From contig CACXHC010000010.1 in NCBI GenBank assembly GCA_902767285.1, positions 1-7,433 on the forward strand: a stretch of 7,433 bases of DNA, written 5' to 3'. How positions within the stretch are numbered: position 1 is the first letter of the stretch; each line of letters starts with the position of its first letter. The notes under the pieces are model-generated. The model had not been told where the DNA came from. It saw only the letters and a program-made list of their open reading frames with translations, and searched no databases. This document shows positions 1-7,271 of the stretch, in pieces. Position numbers and translations under genes: made by a program. The stretch comes from an uncultured Ruminococcus sp. (GTDB lineage: Bacteria; Bacillota; Clostridia; Oscillospirales; Acutalibacteraceae).

Positions 1-56
1 GCATGGCTCAAGGTGACGGCGAAGAAGAGCCGACTCGAGTTTATATTCATAAATAA
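1..56 (+). CDS. Probable 3' end of an upstream gene (partial, unidentified)
   Basis: Reading codons from position 3 gives an open frame ending in TAA at 54-56; the last residues are GDGEEEPTRVYIHK. Codon choice (gaa, ggc, gat-type, cat, aaa) matches the genes downstream, and the acidic, polar tail looks like an ordinary protein C-terminus. It ends 44 bases before pssA, so this gene could belong to the same transcript. Only about 17 codons are visible, so neither family nor function can be assigned. A competing frame starting at position 1 stays open to 123, but uses aag, ctc, gtg and acg codons atypical of the window and would overlap pssA; it is considered less likely. Confidence 0.4.
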   Translation, partial: MAQGDGEEEPTRVYIHK

Positions 57-82
57 AAATGTTTTTATGACCTATATCGATG

Positions 83-87
83 AGGAG
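83..87 (+). promoter_or_regulatory. Ribosome binding site (AGGAG) for pssA
   Basis: AGGAG lies 13 bases before the ATG at 101, somewhat longer than the usual 5-10. An in-frame stop at 95-97 rules out a start further upstream in this frame. The other in-frame ATG, at 113, is even farther from the site, so 101 is preferred. Confidence 0.5.
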
Positions 88-100
88 ATTTGTTTAAACA

Positions 101-712
101 ATGATAGTTGGAATGTGGAATAAATCTGTAATTCTGACATATATCGGAATGGTTTCGGCGGTATTGGGAATGTGGCTTTCGATTAGCGGATTTGATTTAA
201 AATATGCGTTTGTCTGTCTGATAATCGCCGGAGTTGCCGACCTTTTCGATGGCACTGTCGCAAGAATGACAAAACGCACCGATGACGAAAAATTATTCGG
301 AATACAGCTTGATTCTTTGGTAGATGTACTCAGCTTTATATCTTTGCCGATTTCGATATTTGCATCAGCGGGAATGACAAAGCCGTATCATGCTTTGATA
401 TTTGTCCTTTTTTCCATAGCAGGAGTTGCCCGTCTGGGATACTTTAATGTAGTAACAGCCGATTCCGAAAAAGCAATAAAATATTATCAGGGACTTCCTG
501 TAACATTTTGTGCATTGATATTTTCGCTTATATATTTAATTACGCCGGCAGTATCGCCCGATATTTCGCAAATCGTATTTTCGTTAACGTTTATTGCCGT
601 TTCTATTTTGGAATTACTGAAAATCAATATTCCCAAGCCTAAGGGAATTGCATATATTTTGTTTGGTTTAACGGCAATTTCATTATTGCTGATTTATCTT
701 TTGGTTTTGTAA
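101..712 (+). CDS. pssA: CDP-diacylglycerol-serine O-phosphatidyltransferase (phosphatidylserine synthase)
   Basis: This integral membrane enzyme should condense CDP-diacylglycerol with L-serine to give phosphatidylserine and CMP. The 203-residue protein carries the CDP-alcohol phosphotransferase signature at residues 47-75: D47, D50-G51, A54-R55, G67, D71 and D75, whose aspartates bind metal and the CDP moiety. The spacing between AR and G is 11 residues (MTKRTDDEKLF), longer than the minimal family pattern but familiar from Gram-positive class II Pss proteins. Further family-like blocks are GVARLGYFNV (108-117) and YYQGLPVTF (128-136). The rest is mainly hydrophobic, with about six membrane segments. 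The length fits compact Gram-positive Pss. Psd follows after one base, which strongly supports serine as the alcohol substrate over glycerol phosphate or inositol. Start taken as ATG 101; ATG 113 (M5) is an alternative. Confidence 0.9.
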   Translation: MIVGMWNKSVILTYIGMVSAVLGMWLSISGFDLKYAFVCLIIAGVADLFDGTVARMTKRTDDEKLFGIQLDSLVDVLSFISLPISIFASAGMTKPYHALIFVLFSIAGVARLGYFNVVTADSEKAIKYYQGLPVTFCALIFSLIYLITPAVSPDISQIVFSLTFIAVSILELLKINIPKPKGIAYILFGLTAISLLLIYLLVL

Positions 713-713
713 A

Positions 714-1577
714 ATGAAAATATATGACAGACACAAAAAATTATACATAGATACAGAGCAGTACGGACAAGGTATTCTGCAATTTTTATACGATAATCCA
801 TTTGGAAGATTTTTGTTAAAACTGGCAGTATCGCCGATTGTATCAAAATTGTACGGATATTACAACAGTCTTGCGGTATCCAAAAAGAAAATCCCCGATT
901 TTATAAAGAAATATAATATTAATATGGATGATTTCAAGCCCTGCGAATATTCTTGTTTTAATGATTTTTTCACACGAGAACTGAAAACCAACGCAAGACC
1001 AATATCTACTGAACCGAATATTCTTATATCTCCGGCAGATTCAAAAATTCTGTTATACCAAATCGGTGATGATTTAAAAATAAGCATAAAAAACAGCATA
1101 TACACGCTTGACGAATTAGTTGGCTCCCAAATCGACACAAGCAGTTTTAAAAACGGAATATGTCTTGTTTTTCGATTATGTATGGACGATTATCACAGAT
1201 ACTGTTTTGTCGATAACGGTATTTTGAATAAGCAATTTTTTATTCCCGGAAAACTTCATACAGTAAGTTCTTTATCTAAAGATTATAAAATATATAAGGA
1301 AAACTCACGAAATGTAAGCGTCTGTCAAACGGAAAATTTCGGAGAGATATTTCAGATAGAAGTCGGAGCCTTGCTTGTTGGAGGAATAAAAAACAAAAAT
1401 GTGGATTCTTTCACAAAAGGCACCGAAAAAGGTTATTTTGAGCCGGGCGGTTCAACCGTAGTTATTTTGATTAAAGACGGTGTCGTCCAAATCGACAGCG
1501 ATATTACAGCACAAAGTCAAAAAGGCATCGAAACAATAGTTAAATACGGAGAAAGGATAGGTCGCAAAATTCCATGA
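714..1577 (+). CDS. psd: Phosphatidylserine decarboxylase proenzyme
   Basis: This pyruvoyl-dependent, membrane-associated enzyme decarboxylates phosphatidylserine to phosphatidylethanolamine. The 287-residue proenzyme has the self-cleavage motif GGST at 245-248 within YFEPGGSTVV. Cleavage between G246 and S247 would give a beta chain of 246 residues and a 41-residue alpha chain with an N-terminal pyruvoyl group from S247. The other two members of the Asp-His-Ser triad are likely D109 (SPAD, 106-109) and H161 (DYHRYC, 159-164). IPGKLHTV (177-184) is another conserved block. C164 stands where many proteobacterial enzymes have His; as recalled, clostridial Psd proteins share this, so it is not read as a defect. 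FNDFFTREL (82-90) is a typical N-terminal family block. The ATG lies one base after the pssA stop and has no clear Shine-Dalgarno sequence, suggesting translational coupling. Its TGA overlaps the next start. Confidence 0.94.
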   Translation: MKIYDRHKKLYIDTEQYGQGILQFLYDNPFGRFLLKLAVSPIVSKLYGYYNSLAVSKKKIPDFIKKYNINMDDFKPCEYSCFNDFFTRELKTNARPISTEPNILISPADSKILLYQIGDDLKISIKNSIYTLDELVGSQIDTSSFKNGICLVFRLCMDDYHRYCFVDNGILNKQFFIPGKLHTVSSLSKDYKIYKENSRNVSVCQTENFGEIFQIEVGALLVGGIKNKNVDSFTKGTEKGYFEPGGSTVVILIKDGVVQIDSDITAQSQKGIETIVKYGERIGRKIP

Positions 1578-2473
1578 TAAAAAGACTTCATGTTTATTTT
1601 AAAGAAAGGTATCCCATTATCCCTCGTTTGATATTGGGAATAATAGTATTTCTGGAAATACATTTCATAATACTTCTAAACGAAGGTGTAACGAAATTTG
1701 ACATCGGAATACAGGAATTTGTAGGAGCATTTACGGTATTTGCATTTTTGTTATGGTTAAGAATAGCCGATGATTTGAAGGATTTTGAAACCGACAAAAA
1801 ACTTTTTCCCGATAGACCTTTGCCCAGTGGTCGAGTCTATAAAAAAGATGTAATGATAATCTGCGTAATAGTTGAGGCAATAACGGTTATTCTGAATGTT
1901 CTTTTTATGAAGAATCTGATTTTTTTTATTGTACTGTATATTTACGGGTATCTTATGAGCAAGTGGTTTTTTCAGCGAGCAAAAATTCAACCGAGCTTGC
2001 CTCTTGCACTTGTAACTCATAACCCCGTGCAGATGATAGTCAATTTATATATTATTTCGTTCACCGTAATAAAATACGGTTTGCCCGCGTTTACGCTAAC
2101 AAATTGCATGGCACTTTGGACTTTGTATTTTCCGGCACTCATTTGGGAAGTATCACGAAAAATCAAAGCACCAAAAGACGAAAACGATTATACTACATAC
2201 TCAAAACTTTTCGGATACAAAAAAGCCACCCGATTTGTTCTTATTCTCACCATCGTAGATATAATAACAAATTTCATTCTTGTTTACAGACTTAATAAAA
2301 TATCGATTGCCGTACTTTTCGTTCTTGTTTCGTGGATGACGTGGAAATTCGTTCAATTCATGAAAGACCCAGAAAAATTTGTAATTGTAGACAAGGTGGA
2401 GCGATACACTTATCTTCAGGAAACGACAATGCTTTTGACCATAGTTGCGTTTTTGATATTCGGTAAAATATAA
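1574..2473 (+). CDS. UbiA-superfamily prenyltransferase-like membrane protein
   Basis: UbiA enzymes are polytopic membrane transferases that move a polyprenyl (or related) group from a diphosphate or phosphate donor onto an aromatic, glycerol-phosphate, haem or sugar acceptor. This 299-residue protein has the first Asp-rich motif as D66-D67-x-x-D70-x-x-x-D74 (DDLKDFETD, a variant of NDxxDxxxD), followed by the typical PDRPLPSGRV block (79-88). The second polar, Asp-rich loop is WEVSRKIKAPKDENDYTTYS (191-210), leading into KLFGYKKAT. About eight hydrophobic segments surround these loops, as in the family. Both metal/diphosphate-binding loops look intact, so an active enzyme is likely, but acceptor and donor cannot be deduced. 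The ATG overlaps the psd stop (ATGA) and its own stop overlaps the next start (TAATG), a strong sign of coupled synthesis with psd and with the phosphotransferase-like gene. Quinone-pathway neighbours are absent, so a lipid-related role is preferred by inference. Confidence 0.82.
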   Translation: MIKRLHVYFKERYPIIPRLILGIIVFLEIHFIILLNEGVTKFDIGIQEFVGAFTVFAFLLWLRIADDLKDFETDKKLFPDRPLPSGRVYKKDVMIICVIVEAITVILNVLFMKNLIFFIVLYIYGYLMSKWFFQRAKIQPSLPLALVTHNPVQMIVNLYIISFTVIKYGLPAFTLTNCMALWTLYFPALIWEVSRKIKAPKDENDYTTYSKLFGYKKATRFVLILTIVDIITNFILVYRLNKISIAVLFVLVSWMTWKFVQFMKDPEKFVIVDKVERYTYLQETTMLLTIVAFLIFGKI

Positions 2474-4740
2474 TGATTGGAAATAAAGCAAAAAATCTCA
2501 TAAAAATGAAAGAATCGGGCATAAATATCCCCGATTTCACAGTTCTTTCTTTTGATGATATATACAACAATAATTTTGATGCCGCTGATATAGACCGCAA
2601 TTACAAAGGACTTTTTGCCGTTCGCAGTTCCGCATCTGCGGAAGATAGTTCTGAATACAGTTTTGCGGGGCAGTTTCGAACTTTCCTCAACGTAAAGCGT
2701 GACGAAATACCCGAAAAAATCCAGAACTGCTTAGATTCCATACGCTCCAAAAGCATGATTGAATACGCACAGAAAAATGGTATCGACATATCAAATGTCA
2801 GAATGAATGTTATTGTGCAAAGAATGGTTCAGGCTGATTTTTCGGGAGTGATTTTCACCTCAAATCCGCAGGGAATACTCAACGAAACTGTAATAAATGT
2901 TGCTCACGGCTTGGGCGAAAATGTTGTATCGGAGAAAACCGCCTCCACAACATATTATTACAGCACAACAGATAAGCTATACTATTACGAAGGCTCGGAA
3001 GATATTTTAAATCAAGATATTATAACAAATTTAATCAAAATATCCGAAAAAATAAAAGATATTTTCGGAGAATTTCTTGATATAGAATTTGCAGTAGAAA
3101 ACGGCAAAATTTTTATTTTACAGTGCCGAAAAATAACCACATTAAACGGAGATTCTCCGCTTATACTCGACAACAGCAATATTGTCGAAAGCTACCCGGG
3201 AATTTCGTTACCACTGACAATATCGTTTGTTCATCTTGTTTACTCAGGAGTTTTCCGAGGAGTTTGTTCACGAATAGTAAAAAACAAGAAGGTACTCGAC
3301 CAAAGAAAAGATGTTTATAACAATATGGTCGGTGATTCAAACGGGCGATTATATTACAAGATAAGTAACTGGTATACTGTACTGAAATTTCTTCCATTCA
3401 GCAAAAAGATAATACCGATATGGCAAGAGATGCTCGGTGTTAAAACAAAAAACTATTCTGATGACGATGATATTACCGTACCTCCGCTTGTACGAATATT
3501 TTCGTATTTGAATTTTGCCTGCGAACTCATAAAAACTCCTCACAGCATGAAATTTCTTGAGAAAGAATTTCGCAAGGTAAACGATGAATTTTACAGCACA
3601 ATAAACAATAATCTCACCACAAACGAACTTCACGAAATATTTGAAAATATACGAACAAAACTTTTCGGTATTTGGGATGTTACTTTGATTAATGATATGT
3701 ACGCATTCATTTTTACAGGACTTCTCAAAAGCAGATTAAAAAAATTCGGCAGAACCGATGACCAAATTAACGAATATTTATCGGGAATATCCGAAATTGA
3801 AAGCATGAAACCAATGAAAATGCTTGTTGATATTGCCTTTCACAAATCGGATTTTTCTAATGATGAGTATGAACAAAAAAAAGCGGAATACATATCACTT
3901 TACGGCGACAGAATGATTGAAGAACTGAAACTCGAAAGTAAAACATTCCGAAGTGACCCCGCTTTGTTTGATGAAAAAATCGATTTTTATACTGAAGATT
4001 CACAAAAACTGAAATCGCTTTACGAATCTTTATCTGAACACGGCAAAAACGCTGTTGTCAAAGAGGACGCAATAACAGCTTATCTCAGAAAAAAATCGGC
4101 AATCGGCATAAAAAACCGTGAAATATCAAGATTAAACCGAAGCCGTATATATGGCATAGTTCGTATGATTTTCGCAACAATAGGCAGAAATCTTGAAAAC
4201 AGCGGAGAAATCGACACCGCAGACGATATTTTTTATCTTACTATTGACGAAGTTTTCGATATACCCCAAAATGCCAAAAATCTTATATCGGAGAGAAAAC
4301 AGCAATACAGTATTTACCGCCGTCTGCCCGCTTATACAAGACTTATATTCGAAAAAACTGAATTTAATAAAAGTCACGGAAATGTAAACACATTTCATAG
4401 AAAAACAAATAAAAATAAACTTATCGGGACTCCGTGTTCGTTCGGCGAGGCAGAGGGCAGAGCCTGCGTAGTAACCGACCCCAAAAACATTTCGGATGTC
4501 AGAGGAAAAATTCTCGTAACCAAAATGACCGATCCCGGCTGGGTTTTTCTGTTAGCAGCGGCAGAGGGAGTCATTTCAGAAAAAGGTTCTCTGCTTTCTC
4601 ACACAGCGATTATTTCGAGAGAATTAAAAATACCTTCGGTAGTTGGTGTTGAAGGTTTGCTGGATTCCGTAAACGACGGCGATTTTCTGCATCTCAACGG
4701 CAGTACCGGCGAAATTGAAATTTTAAGGGAGAATTTTTAA
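2473..4740 (+). CDS. ATP-grasp / phosphohistidine phosphotransferase, rifampicin phosphotransferase- and PEP synthase-like
   Basis: The 755-residue protein has the dikinase-type layout ATP-grasp, central domain, phosphohistidine swivel domain. The ATP-grasp part (about 1-225) shows GNKAKNL (3-9), AVRSSASAEDSS (49-60), FAGQF (64-68), VIVQRMVQADFSGVIFTSNP (113-132), AHGLGENVVSEK (144-155), and the metal/ATP residues E205 (DIEFAV) and Q217 (ILQCRK). The central region has blocks shared with rifampicin phosphotransferases and related proteins: YGDRMIEEL (477-485) and DTADDIFYLTIDEV (581-594). The swivel domain (about 652-750) has SEKGSLLSHTAIISRE with the phosphoacceptor H710, then IPSVVGV. The protein ends there, so the roughly 350-residue PEP-binding barrel of PEP synthase and pyruvate phosphate dikinase is absent. 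Known relatives of this shape split ATP into AMP and Pi and pass the beta-phosphate through His to an organic acceptor. The real acceptor here is unknown; tight coupling to a UbiA protein suggests a lipid or isoprenoid hydroxyl (inference). Rifampicin resistance is possible but not favoured by the context. Confidence 0.85.
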   Translation: MIGNKAKNLIKMKESGINIPDFTVLSFDDIYNNNFDAADIDRNYKGLFAVRSSASAEDSSEYSFAGQFRTFLNVKRDEIPEKIQNCLDSIRSKSMIEYAQKNGIDISNVRMNVIVQRMVQADFSGVIFTSNPQGILNETVINVAHGLGENVVSEKTASTTYYYSTTDKLYYYEGSEDILNQDIITNLIKISEKIKDIFGEFLDIEFAVENGKIFILQCRKITTLNGDSPLILDNSNIVESYPGISLPLTISFVHLVYSGVFRGVCSRIVKNKKVLDQRKDVYNNMVGDSNGRLYYKISNWYTVLKFLPFSKKIIPIWQEMLGVKTKNYSDDDDITVPPLVRIFSYLNFACELIKTPHSMKFLEKEFRKVNDEFYSTINNNLTTNELHEIFENIRTKLFGIWDVTLINDMYAFIFTGLLKSRLKKFGRTDDQINEYLSGISEIESMKPMKMLVDIAFHKSDFSNDEYEQKKAEYISLYGDRMIEELKLESKTFRSDPALFDEKIDFYTEDSQKLKSLYESLSEHGKNAVVKEDAITAYLRKKSAIGIKNREISRLNRSRIYGIVRMIFATIGRNLENSGEIDTADDIFYLTIDEVFDIPQNAKNLISERKQQYSIYRRLPAYTRLIFEKTEFNKSHGNVNTFHRKTNKNKLIGTPCSFGEAEGRACVVTDPKNISDVRGKILVTKMTDPGWVFLLAAAEGVISEKGSLLSHTAIISRELKIPSVVGVEGLLDSVNDGDFLHLNGSTGEIEILRENF
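4725..4732 (+). promoter_or_regulatory. Ribosome binding site (AAGGGAGA) deciding a GTG start
   Basis: This purine-rich site ends 10 bases before GTG 4743 and lies inside the last codons of the preceding gene. The next in-frame ATG (residue 30, position 4830) has no comparable site and would remove conserved-looking N-terminal sequence, so the GTG is chosen. Confidence 0.65.
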
Positions 4741-4742
4741 CA

Positions 4743-5813
4743 GTGCAGATAGTTCAATTTAATGACGAAAAAAAATACATAAAAGATTTTTTGCTTCTTG
4801 CAAAGCAGTTATATTCAAATGATGATAATATGGAAGATTCAAATTCCATTAGGCAATTTTTAACAGGAAATCACGTTTTATCAAAATATTTCACGCTTTA
4901 CAAATTCCTGATTTATGATAACGATAATAAACCTGTCGGAAGATTTGTTATTACCGAATATCCCGATGACGATACGGCATATCTCGGTTTTTACGAATGT
5001 ATCGATAACAACAAAATATCCGAGTATTTATTTGAGCAAGCGTCTTTATTTTGTAAAAACAAAGGATTCAAAAAAATAGTCGGCCCCGTAGATGCTTCTT
5101 TCTGGCAAAAGTACAGATTAAAAATAAATCTTTTTGATAGGATTCCTTATACAGGCGAGCCTTATAATAAATCGTATTATTATAATCAATTTCTTGAAAG
5201 CGGATTCAGCGTTGCGGAGCATTATACATCGAATCTATATCACGCCACTAACGAAAACTACTCAAACGAAAAGTACGAAACAAGATTTCGTACTTTCAGT
5301 GATAACGGATACAGCATCGAAAGTCCGACTGCCGAAAATTTCGACAGCGTTATTGACGAAGTTTACAAAATGATAATACAACTTTACAGCGATTTTCCAA
5401 TATTTAAATTTATATCCATAGAAGATTTCAGAGAGATATACCGCAGTTACAAACTGATAATGAATATGGATATGACAAAAATTGCATATTATAACGGCAA
5501 AGCAGTGGGATTCTACATAAGTATTCCGGATTATGCAAATAAAGTATATCATGCAGATTTACTTCATCTTCCCGAAATAATGCGAATAAAAAAATCACCA
5601 AAGCGATATGTTATGCTTTACATGGGTGTTCTTCCCGAACATCAAGGATTGGGAAAAGCACTTGTATACAGCATAATAAAGGAGCTTATGGCAAACAAAC
5701 TTCCCAGCATAGGAGCTTTGGCAAAAGACGGAAAAATAACTCAAAAATACGTTTCGGAAGAAGCAACCGACATTTATGAATATGTTTTGCTTGAAAAAAC
5801 ACTTTCAAATTAA
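4743..5813 (+). CDS. GNAT-family acyltransferase with two GNAT-like halves
   Basis: GNAT enzymes transfer an acyl group from acyl-CoA (some from acyl-ACP) to an amine or hydroxyl. The 356-residue protein seems to have two halves. The C-terminal half (about 185-356) is a recognisable GNAT: NGKAVGFYISIPDY (251-264), then MLYMGVLPEHQGLGKALVYS (291-310) with the acetyl-CoA pyrophosphate loop Q301-x-x-G304-x-A306, and the end block YEYVLLEKTL (345-354). The N-terminal half (about 1-165) has a GNAT-like flow without that loop: VGRFVI (65-70), LGFYECIDN (81-89), KGFKKIVGPVDASFW (107-121) and YYYNQFLESGF (145-155), resembling YghO-like proteins. Translation starts at GTG 4743, two bases after the preceding stop. 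With an AMP-forming ligase next to it, transfer of an activated acyl group to a lipid-linked amine or hydroxyl is a reasonable but unproven role. Soluble; no membrane segment or signal peptide is seen. Confidence 0.78.
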   Translation: MQIVQFNDEKKYIKDFLLLAKQLYSNDDNMEDSNSIRQFLTGNHVLSKYFTLYKFLIYDNDNKPVGRFVITEYPDDDTAYLGFYECIDNNKISEYLFEQASLFCKNKGFKKIVGPVDASFWQKYRLKINLFDRIPYTGEPYNKSYYYNQFLESGFSVAEHYTSNLYHATNENYSNEKYETRFRTFSDNGYSIESPTAENFDSVIDEVYKMIIQLYSDFPIFKFISIEDFREIYRSYKLIMNMDMTKIAYYNGKAVGFYISIPDYANKVYHADLLHLPEIMRIKKSPKRYVMLYMGVLPEHQGLGKALVYSIIKELMANKLPSIGALAKDGKITQKYVSEEATDIYEYVLLEKTLSN

Positions 5814-5819
5814 GGAAGG
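5812..5819 (+). promoter_or_regulatory. Strong ribosome binding site (AAGGAAGG) for the AMP-forming ligase
   Basis: AAGGAAGG overlaps the TAA of the acyltransferase gene and lies 8 bases before ATG 5828, near-ideal spacing. It is the best Shine-Dalgarno sequence in the operon. Confidence 0.75.
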
Positions 5820-5827
5820 TCAACACA

Positions 5828-7270
5828 ATGAATACACTTGACAAATTTATAAAATCGGCTTACGAAAAATGGAAAGACCGCCCATATCTTCATCAAAAAT
5901 GCGGAGATTCGGAAGTTACCGAAACTTTCGGCAGTTTTATCGAAAAAGCAGAATCTCTTTCGGCATATCTCATCAACAAAGGATTTTACGGCAAAAAGAT
6001 AGGAATATTCAGTCCAAACAGTATCGGTTTGATGATAATCGATATTGCGGTTATGAATCATGTTGGCGTAAGCGTTGGTTTTTCAAAAGACTGGAAATAT
6101 GATGATATAATATATGGATTAAAAAATTGTGATGTTTTTTGTTTATTCTACTCTGAAATTTATGACGATATTATCGAAAAAGTAAAAAACGAAATTCCAA
6201 ATCTTAAATTAATATGTATCGAAAGAGAACTTGATAATTGTATAGAGCAGGGGAGAGGCTTTTCGGATATTCCGACAAAAACGGATGACGAACCCGCAAA
6301 AATCGTTTTTACAAGCGGTTCGACTTCGTTTCCGAAAGCGGTTCTGCTTTCTCTGACAAATATATTTTTCGGATACAACGAAGTACATAAACGTGTTCCC
6401 CTTGGAGAGAATGATATATGTTATCTTTTTCTTCCTTTGCACCACACTTACGGCTTAATATACAATTTTATATATTCGTTTGTTTTCGGCTATCAGATAT
6501 ATCTTGCAGAAAATATCAAAAATATGGCACAGGAGATGTTGGCCTGCAAGCCGACCGCATTTGCGGCAGTACCGCTTGTTTACACAAAATTTTACGAGGC
6601 ATCGAAATCGCTCTGTATTCCCATAAAAACACTTCTCGGCGGTCAATTAAAATACTTGTTTTGCGGAGGAGCAAAACTTTCAAACGAACTCAAGCAAGCA
6701 TATCTCAACGAAAATATGTATTTGCTGAATGCTTACGCTCTTTCGGAAACCGCATCAGCGTTTAGTATAGCATACCCCTCCGATATAGAATACGATTGCG
6801 TCGGCACGGTGTTTGACGGAATCGATGTCAAAATTGTATCTCCCGATGAGAACGGGTTCGGTGAACTTGCCGTTAAGGGCAAAAATGTTTTCTTGGGATA
6901 TTTCAATAATGAGCAAGCAACGAAATCCGCTTTTGATGATGACGGATATTTTCTTACGGGAGATATTGGCACGGTAAAAGACGGCAGAGTTTATTTGAAC
7001 GGCAGAAAAGACACCATGATTACACTTTCCAACGGAGAAAATGTTTCATCATCGGCATTGTCCCGAAAGATAAAATCCGCCCACAACGATATATCAAACG
7101 TAAAAATATATGTCAGAAATGATTCGCTCATGGCAGATGTTTATTTATCTTCCGATTCGTCAAATACAGACGAAATCCGCAAAGCAGTCGAAAACCTTAA
7201 CGACTCGCTCCCAAAATACGAAAGAATCACCGATTTTAAAATTTTGAGTTCTTCGGTACTTTTAAAATAA
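5828..7270 (+). CDS. AMP-forming acyl/aryl-CoA (or ACP) ligase, divergent
   Basis: ANL-superfamily enzymes activate a carboxylic acid with ATP to an acyl-adenylate and then load it on CoA or a carrier protein. The 480-residue protein shows the family motifs in order: A3 phosphate loop IVFTSGSTSFPKA (159-171), A4 LPLHHTYG (202-209), GGAKLS (280-285), A5 NAYALSETAS (301-310) with E307 in the place of the YGxTE glutamate, GELAVKGKNVFLGY (345-358), A7 YFLTGDIG (374-381) with D379, and the hinge region NGRKDTMITLSNGENV (391-406) with R393. Several positions deviate: the P-loop reads STSFPKA instead of STGxPKG, A5 lacks the Gly after Tyr, and the A10 block at the C-terminus is eroded, the chain ending at K480. 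The fold and ATP site look intact, but thioesterification may be weak or partner-dependent. Medium/long-chain fatty acids are a natural guess; the sequence does not decide. It is the last gene of the operon, 14 bases after the acyltransferase gene. Confidence 0.85.
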   Translation: MNTLDKFIKSAYEKWKDRPYLHQKCGDSEVTETFGSFIEKAESLSAYLINKGFYGKKIGIFSPNSIGLMIIDIAVMNHVGVSVGFSKDWKYDDIIYGLKNCDVFCLFYSEIYDDIIEKVKNEIPNLKLICIERELDNCIEQGRGFSDIPTKTDDEPAKIVFTSGSTSFPKAVLLSLTNIFFGYNEVHKRVPLGENDICYLFLPLHHTYGLIYNFIYSFVFGYQIYLAENIKNMAQEMLACKPTAFAAVPLVYTKFYEASKSLCIPIKTLLGGQLKYLFCGGAKLSNELKQAYLNENMYLLNAYALSETASAFSIAYPSDIEYDCVGTVFDGIDVKIVSPDENGFGELAVKGKNVFLGYFNNEQATKSAFDDDGYFLTGDIGTVKDGRVYLNGRKDTMITLSNGENVSSSALSRKIKSAHNDISNVKIYVRNDSLMADVYLSSDSSNTDEIRKAVENLNDSLPKYERITDFKILSSSVLLK

Positions 7271-7271
7271 C

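Noticed and set aside
53..68. A/T palindrome with five A and five T around TG, as a possible terminator or operator
   Set aside because: The stem has no G-C pair and no T tract follows; such symmetry is expected by chance in AT-rich DNA.
1..100. Promoter for the operon
   Set aside because: No -35/-10 pair with acceptable spacing was found. The operon may start upstream of the window.
1..123. Open plus-strand frame from position 1 to TAA at 121-123, as an upstream gene end overlapping pssA
   Set aside because: Codon choice (aag, ctc, gtg, acg, agc) is unlike the rest of the window, and it would overlap pssA by 23 bases. The frame ending at 54-56 fits better.
1191..1209. Cys instead of His in the psd DYHRYC block as a catalytic defect
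   Set aside because: The catalytic D109, H161 and S247 equivalents are present, and clostridial Psd proteins, as recalled, commonly have this Cys.
4768..4775. A8 run early in the acyltransferase gene as a phase-variation tract
   Set aside because: Runs of seven to eight A are frequent throughout this AT-rich window, and the frame is intact; nothing marks this one as special.
101..7270. CRISPR arrays, tRNA or rRNA genes, insertion sequences
   Set aside because: No regularly spaced repeats, cloverleaf, transposase or terminal inverted repeats were seen; the region is filled by the six genes.
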